This document shows positions 11,062 through 22,527 of a stretch of DNA of 64,000 nucleotides, piece after piece. The stretch is from Ypsolopha sequella. Its lineage: Eukaryota; Arthropoda; Insecta; Lepidoptera; Ypsolophidae. Position 1 is the stretch's first letter. Every line of letters starts with the position of its first letter. The notes beneath the pieces are model-generated. The model was not told where the DNA came from and searched no databases. It saw only the letters and a list, made by a program, of their open reading frames with translations. The stretch covers positions 16,481,501-16,545,500 of the forward strand of contig OW203992.1 of the NCBI GenBank assembly GCA_934047225.1, read 5' to 3'. Made by a program: the position numbers and the translations under genes.

Positions 11062-12176
11062 TACTACAATTAGTGAGTTCAGTTAACAAAATTCATAGTT
11101 GTTTGTCGAACCTAATAGGATTAAATTTTGATGCAAACACGGCCCCCAGTTCTCACAATGATACGATTTTAAAAGTCCCCGGTGTCAATTGAAAACAAAG
11201 GCATTATTCGTATTACCAAAAGATACGACAACATCAGTTCGTTAAGCTCGTCATAGAGAAATATAACCAAACAATAGAAACGTTATAATATAACGACCGT
11301 TTCGTGTTCTAAGAATGAAATATGGTTGTGGGTCCGCAATGCAGTGGTTGCATGGGGCGCGGCTCTAGCTATAGTTAATTCGCGGGTACCGCGTTGTTAT
11401 AGCTGGCCTGCGAATGTTCATACGATAACAGGCGCGCCAATGTGCCACGCTACGCTGGTCTTGCTATAATGGCTCTTTATAAATCGAAGAGCTTTCCTTA
11501 AAAATATTGAGAGGTTGCATAATCCAGGGATTTGAAAACAGCTTTAAACAAGGTACCAGGCTTAAACAAATACGAAGTAAATTTCCAACAAAATTAATAA
11601 CAAATAAGAAATTAATTTTTAGTTGCATGCACCGTGCAAAATATCTTCTCAAAAGAGCATTTCATGCGTGTGTTATAGTTTTTTCAGAAATAATTCATAA
11701 GTTGTTATTTTCAGTATAGTTTTGGAAAGCCACAGTAAATAACATGTACCTAGGTGGTATTGCACCCCTAGACTTGCACGACACTTACAATTTGGTATAG
11801 GTCATGTCATGTAGTCGTGTTGTAGGGGAACCGGGCAGACCGACCGCCGGATGCCGTTGATTTAGCCGTGACGGCGACATGCTTACAGAAATTGATTGTT
11901 CTCGACACTAAAATCAATAATAACGATTCTATTATTGCTTCAACCGACCGACCCCTCTATACCAGTAGTTCTGAAACGCTTTTTTGCGTTCAACTTTTTT
12001 TTGGTTACTTTCTTAGTTCATTTTTTTCACTGATTGTACCACAAAACTATTCAAATATTAGATGATTTCAGACAAAGGCAAAGAAAATCCTGGGCTTGAA
12101 TAATCAACTGACGTTGAAATCAAAGAACGAACTTAACTAAGCAGACGGAATATAAATTATAAAAAAAAAATTAACG
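11062..12176. other. Intronic sequence, no gene seen
   Basis: Mixed-composition sequence, with a GC-richer patch near 11340-11460. I see no gene, RNA or shared repeat. Short open frames at 11464-11719 on both strands are unrecognised. Confidence 0.4.
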
Positions 12177-12840
12177 GCGGTAGCTCAAGCAGTAGAACGC
12201 TGGCCTCCCAATCTAGAGACCCAGGTTCAATCCCCGGTCGGGCATGCACCAATGAGTTTTCCGGAATTTATGTGCATAGTATTTTTGTATTACCTAATAC
12301 TTAACATTTGCTAAACGGTGAAAGAAACCATCGTGTCGAAAAGCGTGTGTTATGTGGCCGAAGAACGGCGATTGGGCTCACCACCCTTACGCCAGGGCCA
12401 CAGCTTCAGGCTTCTGGCGGCGCTTCTTGCTGCGCTTCCAGGCGGTTTTTGCGACGGGCTTTGCCCTGCCACGACACCTGTCAGCTCCTTTGACTGCATC
12501 GGATGTATTGCGCGCTCGCTCGCTCAAAGCGCTCGACACTAGGTTCGTCCTGTGCGCTCGATCACTGGCGCGGCTCCTCACCTCCCCGCACACCGCCGTC
12601 GTGAGAGCACAAGTCACTCGAAGCCGGACAAGACGCGAGAGCGGCGACCCATGGCTGCCTCTATACAACTTTATACATTTGTCCTCTCCGCCCCGGCGCC
12701 GCCGTCGCAAGAAGAACCGCTTGCCGCGTCTCTCGAAGCCTGAAGCTGTGGCCGATCGATTACGTTGGGACGTAATAATCGTCGGCAAAACGCGGCAGCA
12801 CAGTGTGTGTTCTGTGACTTGCATTGGGATGAATAATCTT
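12177..12840 (+). mobile_element. tRNA-derived SINE with a foreign GC-rich insert
   Basis: The head (12177-12245) reads like a tRNA-Gly(CCC): an A-box-like GGTAGCTCAAGCAG, the anticodon-loop region GGCCTCCCAATC, and GAGACCCAGGTTCAATCCC as T-arm and B box. A body follows with GGCGATTGGGCTCACCACCC, shared with the SINE copies at 3735, 18872 and 52911. The body is interrupted at about 12390-12759 by a GC-rich insert and resumes at TTGGGACGTAATAATCGTCG. The head has no plausible acceptor stem closure and is followed by SINE body, so it is not a host tRNA gene. Confidence 0.7.
12396..12753. mobile_element. GC-rich insert bounded by 19-bp perfect inverted repeats
   Basis: The bounds are GGCCACAGCTTCAGGCTTC (12396-12414) and its exact reverse complement (12735-12753). 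The interior is strikingly GC-rich compared with the rest of the window. It splits a SINE body, and TTACG occurs just outside each end (near 12388 and 12760), a possible 5-bp target duplication. Long open frames on both strands (up to 164 codons) are a by-product of the GC content. I do not recognise the products, which are rich in Arg and Ala. Confidence 0.6.
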
Positions 12841-12878
12841 ATTTAATTATTGTAATTGACGTGTCTGCAAATCTATGT

Positions 12879-12990
12879 TACAGTGGAGATCACATCAACC
12901 TATATACAATGGACTTTGTACCTTAAATCATTCACTATAGGGGCTAATTTAGTAAGTGCAAGTGTATAGCTTGATGTGATCTTTACTGTA
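12879..12990. mobile_element. Tiny mariner-like MITE, copy 1
   Basis: TACAGTGGAGATCACATCAA at the left and CTTGATGTGATCTTTACTGTA (in outline) at the right, with TA at both ends. The interior shares TGGACTTTGTACCT and TAGGGGCTAAT with the copy at 16758-16871. About 112 bp, non-coding. Confidence 0.85.
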
Positions 12991-13874
12991 CCACTCTGTC
13001 TTAACTATTAGTGTTGTACGCGCACCACAGTTTGAGAAACCGTTGCCCAACAGTATCTTTTTTCAATGGTTACCCAGTAGCTTACAGGTTGGTTTAGTTC
13101 TATTAGTAGGGGACACCGGATCGATGTATTGTGTTGTGCTTAATGCTATAAAATATTGCACTCTGTTGGCGAAATAGTATGTTCAATCTATTGATCTTCA
13201 ACAATCATTGTTGCGGTTTTTGTAACCAGCTAGCGGTTTTGAATCCGGCCGTAAATTTTGGTTTATAGACTTTGGAAACCGGTACTTCTGGCATTATTTT
13301 TGCACTAAATATTAACTAGTGCCATTGGATGTAAAATTTAGTTATACCTCTATGAGACGACTATAAAAAATACACAGTACACACAATAGGTTTTTAACCG
13401 AAAACATCAATACATTTTTGTATAAAATTACCGTAAATCTTCCTCGATTACATATCATATGCGCCTTAATCGTCATTCCTCCCTCTCCGTTTTTAAACAG
13501 TTATATATGCTTATATAGAGTATATATCCTCGAAGGTTGTATGTATATCTTATCTACTAATTACTACTAATTACAACGTCAAAAGCGGTTTTATAAGTAC
13601 CTACATTATTTGACCGATGTTCATTTATATCTCCTTGCGATGGATAAATCGCCAAGTGTTCAAACACAGAAATTTATTTCTGTCATAGTTTCGATAGGAG
13701 TAATGTGTATTCTTCACTACCCGATGCTGTAACGTGACGGTAGGGCATAATGGTCTTTGACTAGCTTTGGATACACTAGCGTCCTCTAGGCGCCAAGTGG
13801 CTCACTTTAAAGTGGGTATCTATAAATATCATTGCAGTATGGGAAAGCACATCGGTAAATTCACGAGTTGTGTT
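12991..13874. other. Intronic sequence, no gene seen
   Basis: AT-rich, with no exon, RNA or shared repeat recognised. Confidence 0.4.
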
Positions 13875-13955
13875 GAGACCTGGATAGCTCAGTGGTTACA
13901 GCAATCGCTCGGTAAGCAAGAGGTCCCGGATTCGAATCCCGGTTCAGAGCTCCTC
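13875..13955 (+). mobile_element. tRNA-like SINE head
   Basis: GGATAGCTCAGTGGTTACAG resembles a pol III A box, and CGGATTCGAATCCCGG a B box, about 35 bp apart. The acceptor ends do not pair and the T stem is imperfect, so a functional tRNA is unlikely. No body shared with the other SINEs was found downstream, so this is either a different SINE family or a truncated copy. Confidence 0.5.
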
Positions 13956-14267
13956 ACATCTAGATTTACTTTTCTTTCTGCGTTTCTATACTGCAATGAT
14001 ATAATGTAAATTTATAATATTACATTATAACACCGAAATTCTGCGCTGTAATTGGTCATATTTATTGTAACACCGCTAGAGAACCAATCATAAGCGATAA
14101 CGGTTTGTTTAAATTTCTTTACTCATCTCGCTTCTGATTGGTCTCAGGCATGTATAGGTACGAGTACATACTGATTCCATGTGCTCAGGTATCATGACAA
14201 GTGTTATTTTTCTCATTTTTCTTGAAATTGTTTTTGATGGTCGTAGATAGTATTGTGTGCAACTGTA

Positions 14268-14345
14268 CATAATTAGACTTTGGGACACTGGTGCAAAAAA
14301 CTTTACGAAACGAACGAAGTGAGCACTCGTGTCCCAATGTCTCAC
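14268..14345. repeat. Hairpin island
   Basis: TTGGGACACTGGTGC... pairs with ...CACTCGTGTCCCAATG around the apex GAACGAAGTGAGC. Outside it, TGCAACTGTA (near 14257) and TACAGTTGCA (near 14353) form an outer inverted pair. It resembles the hairpin caps of the repeats at 7328 and 22157 in style but does not share their GATACACG word. Confidence 0.5.
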
Positions 14346-14798
14346 ATTATATTACAGTTGCACAAAATACAATTTTTAATGCTGTGTTTGCATTGTAATT
14401 GTTACCATTCGGAAAACACAGATGCCGTATTAATGAGCTAACTTAGGATTAACAAGGATGCAGCTGCGTATGAAGTTGTGTGGATACTTGTTAAACAAAA
14501 CAAGCAATCAATTCTGTCCCTGACCTAGGACGAGGCAGATGGTCGGAAGTCTACCCCCGGTCCTAACACTTACCATGATTTCTAGCTCCCTGGGCCTTAC
14601 GATAAGAGACTCTGTTCCCAGTGATTACGAGTCAGCCAAGACTTAAGTTGGGATGGTTAGGCTGGTAAGTGAATAATCGAAAAGTTCCCCACAGTAAAGT
14701 CTAGTTGTGCGATTATTCCTTGATTTGCAATGGATTTGCAAAACTTTATCTCGTTATTTGAAGAACCCGCTCGATAATTATCTTGTCAGTACTTTCAT
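14346..14798. other. Intronic sequence, possible LINE trace
   Basis: CGAGGCAGATGGTCGGAAG near 14530 nearly matches CGAGGCAGATGATCGGAAG in the LINE remnant at 41399. Otherwise there is nothing recognised. Confidence 0.3.
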
Positions 14799-15219
14799 TT
14801 AAGACGATATGCAAAAAAAAATACGGGTGTTTCTTTTCTGTGTATTTCATGAAATACACGGAAAATTATAATCAGTTTCTGCTATATGCATTTTGACTAT
14901 ATAATCTAGGGTTTTGAAATTGGAAAACATGTTTGGATAAATTTTCCTCGATGGAAATAATTGCTGAAATGAGGTCTTCAAACACACTTTTTCTCCTCGT
15001 TTGACGAATAGGAACCATATACAGAACTCAAACATATTTTATTAGGTGTGTTTCAACAATATCTAGAGATTTGATATTTGAAATTTTGCTAGCTATTTTA
15101 GTTTTTTTATAAAATTATAAAACTAAAATTTTTCGCTTTCGCCCTGAATCCCCTCGCGCACTGAGCGTGTTTTCGCTTGGAGTGACAATGACAAAAATAA
15201 AATTCGCATAGCCTCTTAA
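14799..15219 (+). mobile_element. TTAA-flanked element, GGCGATATG family, copy 1
   Basis: Starts TTAAGACGATATGC and ends CGCATAGCCTCTTAA. The same sequence, in the same order (GGGTGTTTCTTTTCTGTG, ATAATCAGTTTCTG, GGAAAACATGTTTGGATAA, a CTCGCACTG...CGCTTGGAGTGACA end), occurs at 60253-60640 (+) and 33467-34077 (-). TTAA at both ends suggests piggyBac-type mobilisation. Non-coding. Confidence 0.8.
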
Positions 15220-16566
15220 GTCACAATGCCTTTTTAATATCATATTATTTCTAACAGGCCAACATGACCACAGGACACTAACCAAATTGTACAATTTTGA
15301 CATGAATAAGGGTTCAACTGTGAATATCTAATTTGCGGCTTTGATTGCGCATTGCAGTGTAGGTAATAAAACAATCCGATAGTGTACAGGTAACTAATGT
15401 TTTTTTTAAATTTGCTAACTTCAAAGTAATTAAATAAATAACTCGCATCAGCCCAACTTAGTTAAGGGTATGACATAGGCAAGAACATAAACAGTTTAGG
15501 GCGTGGAATTGACTACCGCTGCTGGTGTAATAATATCTTGAATTTCGGTTCTAATTAATTATAGAATAATTATTGTATTTTCAAGCTTTCATTCCGAAAG
15601 TTGACTGGGTTTATGATTTTATTTTTATTTCCGCGTTCATTTTTTTTTGTTATATCTTGAATGTAGCTAAAAGAACGAGTCCCTATTCACCAAACTACGC
15701 AGTCTATTCTAATATCTATCAAGTTTCCGGATCTACTGGCTAGTAGTTCGGAGTTTTGATTGGCTGGCATTGCATTGTCATCACAAGAGGGCCGGCCACA
15801 ACCCGGACGAAGTTATTTGTTTGATTTGAGTAGTTTGTTTATACGATTCAAATTCCAGGTTCTGTTCCTTGGACACCAGCTGAATTAGGCTTCATCACCT
15901 GCTCTATTGCTACTCAAAGAGGAAATATCACTACGGTTTTTAGGAAGGAATCTAATATTATTTAGTTTTTAGCATTTTAAACGGCTTTTAAATGGCAGAT
16001 TTTGCCAGACTAGTTTCACTGTAATCCTACAGTTTCTTCGGATGGTGACGGACATTTTAAATTCCGTAGTTTTTAGGTTATTGTCAGAAATCCTTATATG
16101 AGATAGCAAAATATCTATTGCTGGGTTCTTTTTGCTCTGATTACAATTTTACTTGACGGGGTTTTTAAAAATAAGCGAGCGTCTCTCAGACATCCTCTAA
16201 AATTAGCTACACTCTCAAGTCTCAGCCTAGGTTGCAAAGGTCAGACGTAATCGATTTAAAACATAAGTTAGCACTTGGAGGCCCGATCATTGACTTTTGA
16301 GGTTGTTACCTAGATCCCAATTCTCGGTTTGTCAAGCAAGACGGCCATCGAAGCGTGAAAATCTGTTTATATATTTTAAACTTCATACTCACCCAGAATA
16401 ACTCAGCCAGAATTAACCCCTGAGGTAAATTTTCAGTATCACAAAATGGCCGCCGCTGTTTAGACTTTTCTTTTCTGAGCGCTAGATATCAGACGTTTGC
16501 TCCTCGATATTTAGGTGTCATTGATACTCATATTCTCTAGAGTTTGTTACCTCTGTGGATGTCTCA
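15220..16566. other. Intronic sequence, no gene seen
   Basis: No exon, RNA gene or repeat shared within the window was recognised across this 1.3 kb. Confidence 0.4.
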
Positions 16567-16755
16567 ATGAGTTTAGTATTATACTGAGAAAAAAAAAACA
16601 GCTGTTCCATAGAAAAGTTATATAGCTACTCGACCAAAATGTATGTAAAAACTGTCTTTTTTTTTCTCGATTTCACAATGTTTTTCACGGAATGTTGTTC
16701 GTATGGACGATTACTGTTGCCAGTTTTCGGCTTCCGCAACTTCATCTTAACACCT
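16567..16755 (+). repeat. Dispersed repeat ending GCAACTTCATCTTAACACC, copy 1
   Basis: Shares ACTGAGAAAAAAAA at its start, and GTTCGTATGGACGA...TACT, CCAGTTTTCGGCTTC and GCAACTTCATCTTAACACC at its end, with 18552-18795. A mariner-like MITE is inserted just after the end of this copy. Confidence 0.55.
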
Positions 16756-16757
16756 TG

Positions 16758-16871
16758 TACAGTGGAGACCGCATCAAGTAAGACACATTGGACTTTGTAC
16801 CTATCTTATATTCTTCTCTTTAGGGGCTAATGTCGTACTGCAAGTGTATAGCTTGATGTGGTCTCACTGTA
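16758..16871. mobile_element. Tiny mariner-like MITE, copy 2
   Basis: TACAGTGGAGACCGCATCAA and GATGTGGTCTCACTGTA form inverted termini flanked by TA. The interior matches the copy at 12879 (TTGGACTTTGTACCT, TAGGGGCTAAT, CAAGTGTATAGCTTGATG). Non-coding. Confidence 0.85.
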
Positions 16872-17324
16872 CGATATCAATGGAATGTCCAGTCTGTTGA
16901 TCGCTTTTAAATTTCGTATTTAGATAAGAATCGAGATTAGAACGGTAGTCTGAGAATTAGTCACTTTAAAACTTTCGTTCTTGTCAGGAGAACTTCTGAT
17001 TATTATTAAGATGGATACATTAGCTAAACTAAGCAGCCAGCTTTTAGCTGATATTGAGTTGACTTTAGGTACAATAAGGGCATGATAGGTCAAAGGGGTC
17101 ACGGCAATCGATAATGTCGTAAAAAGCCGGAGCTGCCAAGTGCACGGCTTAAAGCGTACAAAAACTGATTCTCTTGTTCAGGAAGTCTTACGAGAGGATA
17201 TTAATTGGAAAATGTTATAGAAGGAAAACACTATAATGATAAAACCAAATAAGTAACGTTAAATGATTGTAATTGCGAAATTGAAATAAAATAATTATAA
17301 TTTGTGCAACAAGAGAGCGAAGTT
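16872..17324. other. Intronic sequence, no gene seen
   Basis: AT-rich, no recognisable feature. Confidence 0.4.
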
Positions 17325-17480
17325 TCTTTATGTTGCTAGTGCCGAGTTTGAATACTTTGAATCCCAAGCAAGCGAAGGATTCTATAATTGAATTAAGAGC
17401 GTATCGAGTGATTCTATGTTAGAATCCTGAGCTTGGTGAGGGATTCAAAGACACAAGAAACAAAATAAATTTGCTCTCGT
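17325..17480. repeat. Hairpin island
   Basis: GAATCCCAAGCAAGCGAAGGATTC is answered by GAATCCTGAGCTTGGTGAGGGATTC about 60 bp later in inverted sense, with outer pairs such as AGAGAGCGAAGTTTCTT and a later AAGAAAC/GCTCTCGTGT. The apex words AGCGAAG and TATCGAGTG echo those of other islands in the window. No element boundary was identified. Confidence 0.4.
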
Positions 17481-18551
17481 GTGACACATGCAACTTTTCA
17501 CCTCACTAGCGAGAAAACACAAGATGTAAAGACACTATATTTTTGAACGAACTTATAAGAATTCAATGTTATTTTTCTTTAAATAATACACAATATAAAA
17601 ATATTGCACATGAAAAAATGTAAGGAATGTTAATTGAATGTGGAGGCTATACATATACACAGGATTACGAGAAGTTTACCTTGTCTATGGTATGGTGGTG
17701 TCTATGGTGGGCTGTGTGTGTGGAATCCTTATAGAGTGAAAGAGATAGCCACCATGCTGATGTTTGCAATCCCTTTTTCCCTCGTTTCGCGAGCCAATGA
17801 AATACATACGAAATGTCAATTCACAGGTTCTTAATTCAAAACACTTTACTTCACCGAGTGAGCAAAATTGACTTTTGCTCACTAACTTTAAGCAACAAAG
17901 GCGCGCTTTTCTAGCTATTGAGGTGAAAAATTATTTTCTCTAGAATTCCTAGTGAGGTCTACAGACCCCATCCGATAAAAAACGGCATTAAGTTTTTCGG
18001 TGAGCATAGATTGTAGTGTAGATAATTATGAAAATTTCAAGATTAATGTAATAAACATGCAAACAATATAACGATCCGGCTGGGGGCATAATTTGGCTTC
18101 GTTTTGTAAGTAATAGCTGAAAAATTGCTTGCGCGCTCTGAAAAGGCACGAAAAATCCTTGTAAAAGTTAACTGCGATTGCTCTTTAAAATTCTACACAA
18201 TAGAGGCGGTATATCTATTTTAAGACACTCCTTGTACCTACACAATATGTGCTAGGGATGTTACTTCGTGCTGTTTATCGATGGACAGGTTCTTATTACA
18301 ATCTTAGTACAAGTAAATAGCGATTAAAAATACGAGTACTATTGATTTAACAAATAACTTGAATACAGTTTTACTTTAACGAACTTATATTTCATCGATA
18401 AAAGTTAATTTATTTTATTTATTATTTGTGCGATGCTCGTACATACATAATTGTAGAAATAGCAAAGAGGGTGTCAGAATAATATGAGTCTCTGCCTGCC
18501 CTTACGCGATATTTTTAAAATATTAATTATGCATCGTTTACTCACTCGGTA
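17481..18551. other. Intronic sequence, no gene seen
   Basis: AT-rich with no exon recognised. Open frames at 17634-17882 on both strands are chance-like. Confidence 0.4.
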
Positions 18552-18795
18552 CACCGAGAAAAAAATCTGGTTCCGTTAACCTGAACATAGTTCATTTAAA
18601 CAGAAAACATTGTACTATATGTGACGTCTATATTTATTGTTCAGTTTACTTGAACAATCTAATGTATACAATAATTCAAGTAAATGTATGTAACTTTTAT
18701 ATGTAACAGCTGATTTTTTTTCACGTTTTGAGAGCTGTTCGTATGGACGAGTACTATCTCCAGTTTCCGGCGTCTGCAACTTCATCTTAACACCC
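18552..18795 (+). repeat. Dispersed repeat ending GCAACTTCATCTTAACACC, copy 2
   Basis: Begins ACACCGAGAAAAAAATC and ends GTTCGTATGGACGAG ... GCAACTTCATCTTAACACC, parallel to 16567-16755. The middle differs. No coding sequence. Confidence 0.55.
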
Positions 18796-18871
18796 CAGTC
18801 AATACAATTGCCACTTGCTCAACGATGAAGGAAAAACATTGTGAGATAAATTTGCATACCTCAAAAGTACG

Positions 18872-19025
18872 GCGATAAGGCTCACCCGTTGTTGTCAAGA
18901 TGGGACGTAAAAATTGTTGGTGAAAAGTAAGTGTTAAGAGTGTTGACAGTTCCAGTGACTGTTAACACTCGTAAACACCTCTGAAACCCCCTCGAGGATA
19001 TATGTATGTCGAGACGATAATTGTT
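18872..19025 (+). mobile_element. SINE 3' fragment
   Basis: GTACGGCGATAAGGCTCACC, GGGACGTAAAAATTGTTGG and the end CCTCGAGGATATATGTATGTCGAGACGA correspond in order to the SINE at 12177 and 52800. It lacks the tRNA-like head. Confidence 0.6.
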
Positions 19026-19029
19026 GTTT

Positions 19030-20007
19030 TTAGTGTTCCGTAACCGAAGGGTGCTAAATGGGACCTTATCACTAAGCGTCCGCTGTCCGTCCGTCTCTCA
19101 CAGGGTGTACAGTTTCAGCCGTTATAGGTAGCTAGTTGAAATTTTTACAGAATACGTGTTCTAGGCGAATAATAAATATATTAAAAATTAAACCCAAGAG
19201 GTCCCCAAACAAAAAAACCTCGAAAAAGTAGATTTTTTCAACGTTAGGTAATTGTTTCAGCTCTATCTTAATGACGGTGAACTAGACAAGTCTCAAATTT
19301 GGTCAGATTATTGTACATACTCTAAAGTAAAACAACGAATAATAACAATTAGGGTTTCTTACTCAGAGGGTGCTGAACTGTTTGTCCCGCGTTACCATTT
19401 TACCGGCTTGTTTTTTGTCGCCTTGGTGTTGCTATGGCATCTATATCGTTGTTATTTACCATAATGTTAAATAATTATTTTATTACAAGCGGCTTTAACA
19501 CTCACGTGTGATTGTTGTTGACTTTATGCCGAAATTGTATCGGTGAAATCACAATATGCCAACCGTTTCACCATTATCAAGTTGAGTGTCGTTCTTAGGA
19601 CGACGACGCGGCGCGGCGTTCACTGTCGTTGTCGTTTCGTGCGTTGAGCGTTGGCTCCGTCGCCGATGGAGGTGGGATGGTGGATGCACTTGTTTCTTTT
19701 AATTGTTCCAATTGTTCGTCATTAGGGGTGGTTAGACAACGACGGTGAACAATCACAAGTATACCTTTACTTAAACCACTGTAAAATTATATATGATTAA
19801 ATAACAGTAAAAAAAAAATTATAATAAAATTGTTATATAATATCTGTTTAGTCAACAACAATCACAAGTGAGTGTTAAAGCTGCATGTGATGTGATAATA
19901 ATTTTGTATGTCAGCTTACGCGAGCATTAATAATATTATACCATAATATTTTTAGGTTTCCGTACCCGTATTGTGGTACGGAACCCTTTGTGTGCGAGTC
20001 CGACTTA
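19030..20007 (+). mobile_element. GGTTCCGTA-family repeat split by a foldback MITE
   Basis: The left end (GTTCCGTAACCGAAGGGTGC ... CCGCTGTCCGTCCGTCT) and the right end (GTACGGAACCCTTTGTGTGC then GAGTCCGACT) are those of a widespread lepidopteran repeat, also seen at 28760, 29433, 41195 and 57741. A separate foldback element (19488-19885) is inserted in the interior. Confidence 0.6.
19488..19885. mobile_element. Foldback MITE with GC-rich interior
   Basis: Left GCGGCTTTAACACTCACGTG ... TGTTGTTGACT, and right AGTCAACAACAATCAC ... GAGTGTTAAAGCTGC in inverted relation. The inner block GCCGAAATTGTATCGGTGAA is shared with 56700-56805. The interior at about 19600-19680 is GC-rich (GGACGACGACGCGGCGCGG). 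Non-coding. Confidence 0.7.
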
Positions 20008-21466
20008 TACTTAATTTATTTATGCTATATCGATAGAAAAAATAAAGGATCGCTGCAACACCTCTACTACGTCCGTACTCCGTACGTAGTTCACCTACGT
20101 GTTCACAACCGTTTGTCCTGATGTACCTAGTCTCGTGCCGGAGCGAATGGCACAGTTGTTTACTGTTTCGTTCCGCTGAAACAGGGTTTATTACCTCCCA
20201 GTGTATCCCTAGCCACGGAACCCGTCTCAGGTTCGGGTATTCTTTGCTTCACCTAAATTACTTCACATCATCCGCGTAATGTAGGTGAAAATGTAAATTG
20301 ATGATCTCAATTTATTTTATGGGGTGCCCGAGTTTTTAGTAGAATTGTCGGTTTGGAGTGCGTTTTGCATGTGATTTGTTGTGCTTGGTGAGGGGTCTGT
20401 TTCTTTCGTACAAAGTACTTATATTCGTAAAGATATCTTCAACTTCTGAACGGCAGGATCAAATGCGCATCTGGTACATAATTAATGAAGATTTGCATTT
20501 GCTTTTGATGTTTATGAATTTTGCAGCAAAAAACACTTGCTCAGCTTGCAAAATGCGAAAATTGAAAAGCCGAATGTATGCAAAATGGATGCCCTCTATC
20601 CTCCTGGATCGCATCATGAAATCAAGCTCCATTCACGAGGGAGGTGCCATTTTTGTTGCACTTTTTAATTTGAATACCCGCTTTGTTTTTATCAAAAATA
20701 GATTGAGTATCCAGGTCCATGAATAAATGATGGGCATTAACGAGAGAAGCCATAATTATATTTTTCAACAATTGTGGGCTAAACTTGGAATTTTCTGTTT
20801 CATCCTTAGGCAGTGAATGAAAAAAACATATAAGTCTGATTAGAGCTGAAAAATGACCCCACGATAAAGTGTGTTGATCAGTCTTTCAGTTGGCCAATCA
20901 CGGCTAATCTAGTGTCGCATGACAACAGTACGAACCAATCATGAGCCTTTTGCCCTTTTTCGTCTATGGTGCCATTTTCGAATGACACATTGTTAGAAAT
21001 GAGCATTCTATGTTTTGAGTGCAGGGACTTCGTCCGCTGACGACAGACCCTCGCTCGCTTGACAACGAATTCGGAAGGAATTCGAAACATGTCGCGTATC
21101 GTGAAATAAATTCATGTAAGTCGATCCCTCTTTATACTTAATTATGAATTCAACTTACAATAGTTACAAATCTAAAAATCCCATGTTTTTTTCATTCGCT
21201 ATGATCATATTCAGGTAATAGATGATTTTTTTTAACTGCATAGAAAAAATAATTTTTGGATTCACGTGATCAAATCTTTTAATTAGGTAGGTATTCTATG
21301 ATTGTTCAAATTACAATTAAAAATATTTTTGTTTTCCGAGCAGCTATAAAAAGTTCCAATAAAGAAGTCAACTTTTCGTCAAGTCAAATTGTTGCAGTAC
21401 GGTACGAGGGGTGGCTGAAAAGTAATCTACCTGACTATGAAAGAAAAGACATGGATGGATAATATT
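20008..21466. other. Intronic sequence, no gene seen
   Basis: Contains a 122-codon frame (20358-20726, +) and a 70-codon frame (20878-21090, -). Neither shows a domain I recognise. Base composition is slightly less AT-rich around 20880-21080. An AG|GT at 21214 lacks a good pyrimidine tract. Confidence 0.4.
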
Positions 21467-22292
21467 TTTTTAATACAGTTGCTCAAAAAGTGGCGTATTG
21501 CAGGGACGTATAGCGTTCGGGATGTGGGCTATTACATACTCGAGCTTTTTCTTTACCTTTTCCGAACTCGTGCGTTCTCTTTCCCAACTGTCAAAATAAT
21601 GTCTATTAAAAAGAAAATAAACAACCACGAAGTTTTTACTAAAAAAAATTCATAGAAGTTTTTATGATTCATGCAAATATTTCTAAAAAGAAGCTACTAA
21701 TTTGTTTCAATATCAGATTTAATGATTTGATTCAATGCGTTAGGTTAGGTTTCATTTCATTTCATCTCATTAAATTAAATTTTCATTTCATATCAATAAA
21801 AAAAAATCTGCTGAAGACTTGGCTGTATGGGCATAGTTCCCTTTGCCTACGCAGAATGGGTGAAGAAAGCGAAAAAAAAACTCTGCTTAGTTTTTTACGT
21901 TTGGCGCCATTTTCCAAAAATTTTCTTTGCGGGTTTAGTTGTTTGTTGCACAAAATGAGTAATTTCAACGATATTTTATTTGAATTAACACCACCGGAAC
22001 TCAGTATAATTGTACATTTTACCGGAAAAGTCAAAAAGTCGCTACATATCTACATACGACGATTTTATTGCGTGGAATATTAGTTAGTTGAGTTTATTGT
22101 GTTTTTATTATTTTATTAAATTGCTTCATTTTTTCGCAACTGTATTAAAAATAGTTGTTCAGTACACGTGCGGAACCGTCATTGCAACTTGTTCCGACTG
22201 TCAACCCTCACCTTCGGCTGCGCCTCGGCTCGGGTAGACATTTGTCGGAACTCTTTGCAATGACAGGCATTCCGCACTCGTAATGAAATATA
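21467..22292 (+). mobile_element. Hairpin-capped element with MSNF ORF, copy 1
   Basis: TIR-like ends TTTTTAATACAGTTGCTCAA (left) and CGCAACTGTATTAAAAATA (right, to about 22157), then a palindromic cap (22157-22292) opening with AGTACACGTGCGG and with apex CGGCTGCGCCTCGGCTCGG. A nearly identical inverted copy lies at 39622-40461 and a shorter one at 22528-23092. The body carries a short ORF conserved with the inverted copy. Confidence 0.8.
21955..22083 (+). pseudogene. Short ORF, possible tyrosine-recombinase N-terminus (broken)
   Basis: Starts MSNFNDILFELTPPELSII, then diverges by frameshift from the copy at 39830-39964, which continues with SEKSKSRYISTYDEFIAW. That pattern (K S . . R Y . 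. T Y . . F . . W) resembles the start of the core-binding domain of Crypton/KIAA1958-type tyrosine recombinases. The assignment is tentative: no catalytic R/H/R/Y region is present in any copy here. Confidence 0.35.
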
Positions 22293-22527
22293 CTATTTTT
22301 ATTTTTCAATGTTTCCCTGCAATTGAAATGCACTTATGACATTTGTCAATAAGTTACATCATACCATTAAAGTAATATTTTTTTATTTTGATCGTCATTA
22401 TAGTCATTCACAGCGTGAATAGGTGAGTCCAAAATTATCATTTTGCATTACGTTCAAAATCATCCAGTATATAAACTGCCACCATCTTATTTGTTGAGTT
22501 GAACCAAAAGCAGCCGTATAAATAAAT
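22293..22527. other. Spacer between two hairpin-capped elements
   Basis: AT-rich, no feature recognised. Confidence 0.4.

Noticed and set aside
12177..12245. tRNA-Gly gene
   Set aside because: The A box is diverged, the acceptor stem does not close, and a SINE body shared with other loci follows.
12352..12846. 164-codon open frame on + strand with 145-codon frame on the opposite strand
   Set aside because: Both arise from the GC-rich insert, where stop codons are rare. The products are Arg/Ala-rich without a known motif and the frame crosses SINE sequence.
13877..13950. tRNA gene
   Set aside because: A and B boxes are present but acceptor and T stems do not pair; more likely a SINE head.
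20358..20726. 122-codon open frame
   Set aside because: No recognised domain, no splice or promoter context, AT-rich codons.
21205..21220. Second recursive splice site (TTCAG|GTAATA)
   Set aside because: Weak pyrimidine tract (ATGATCATATTCAG) and poor donor.
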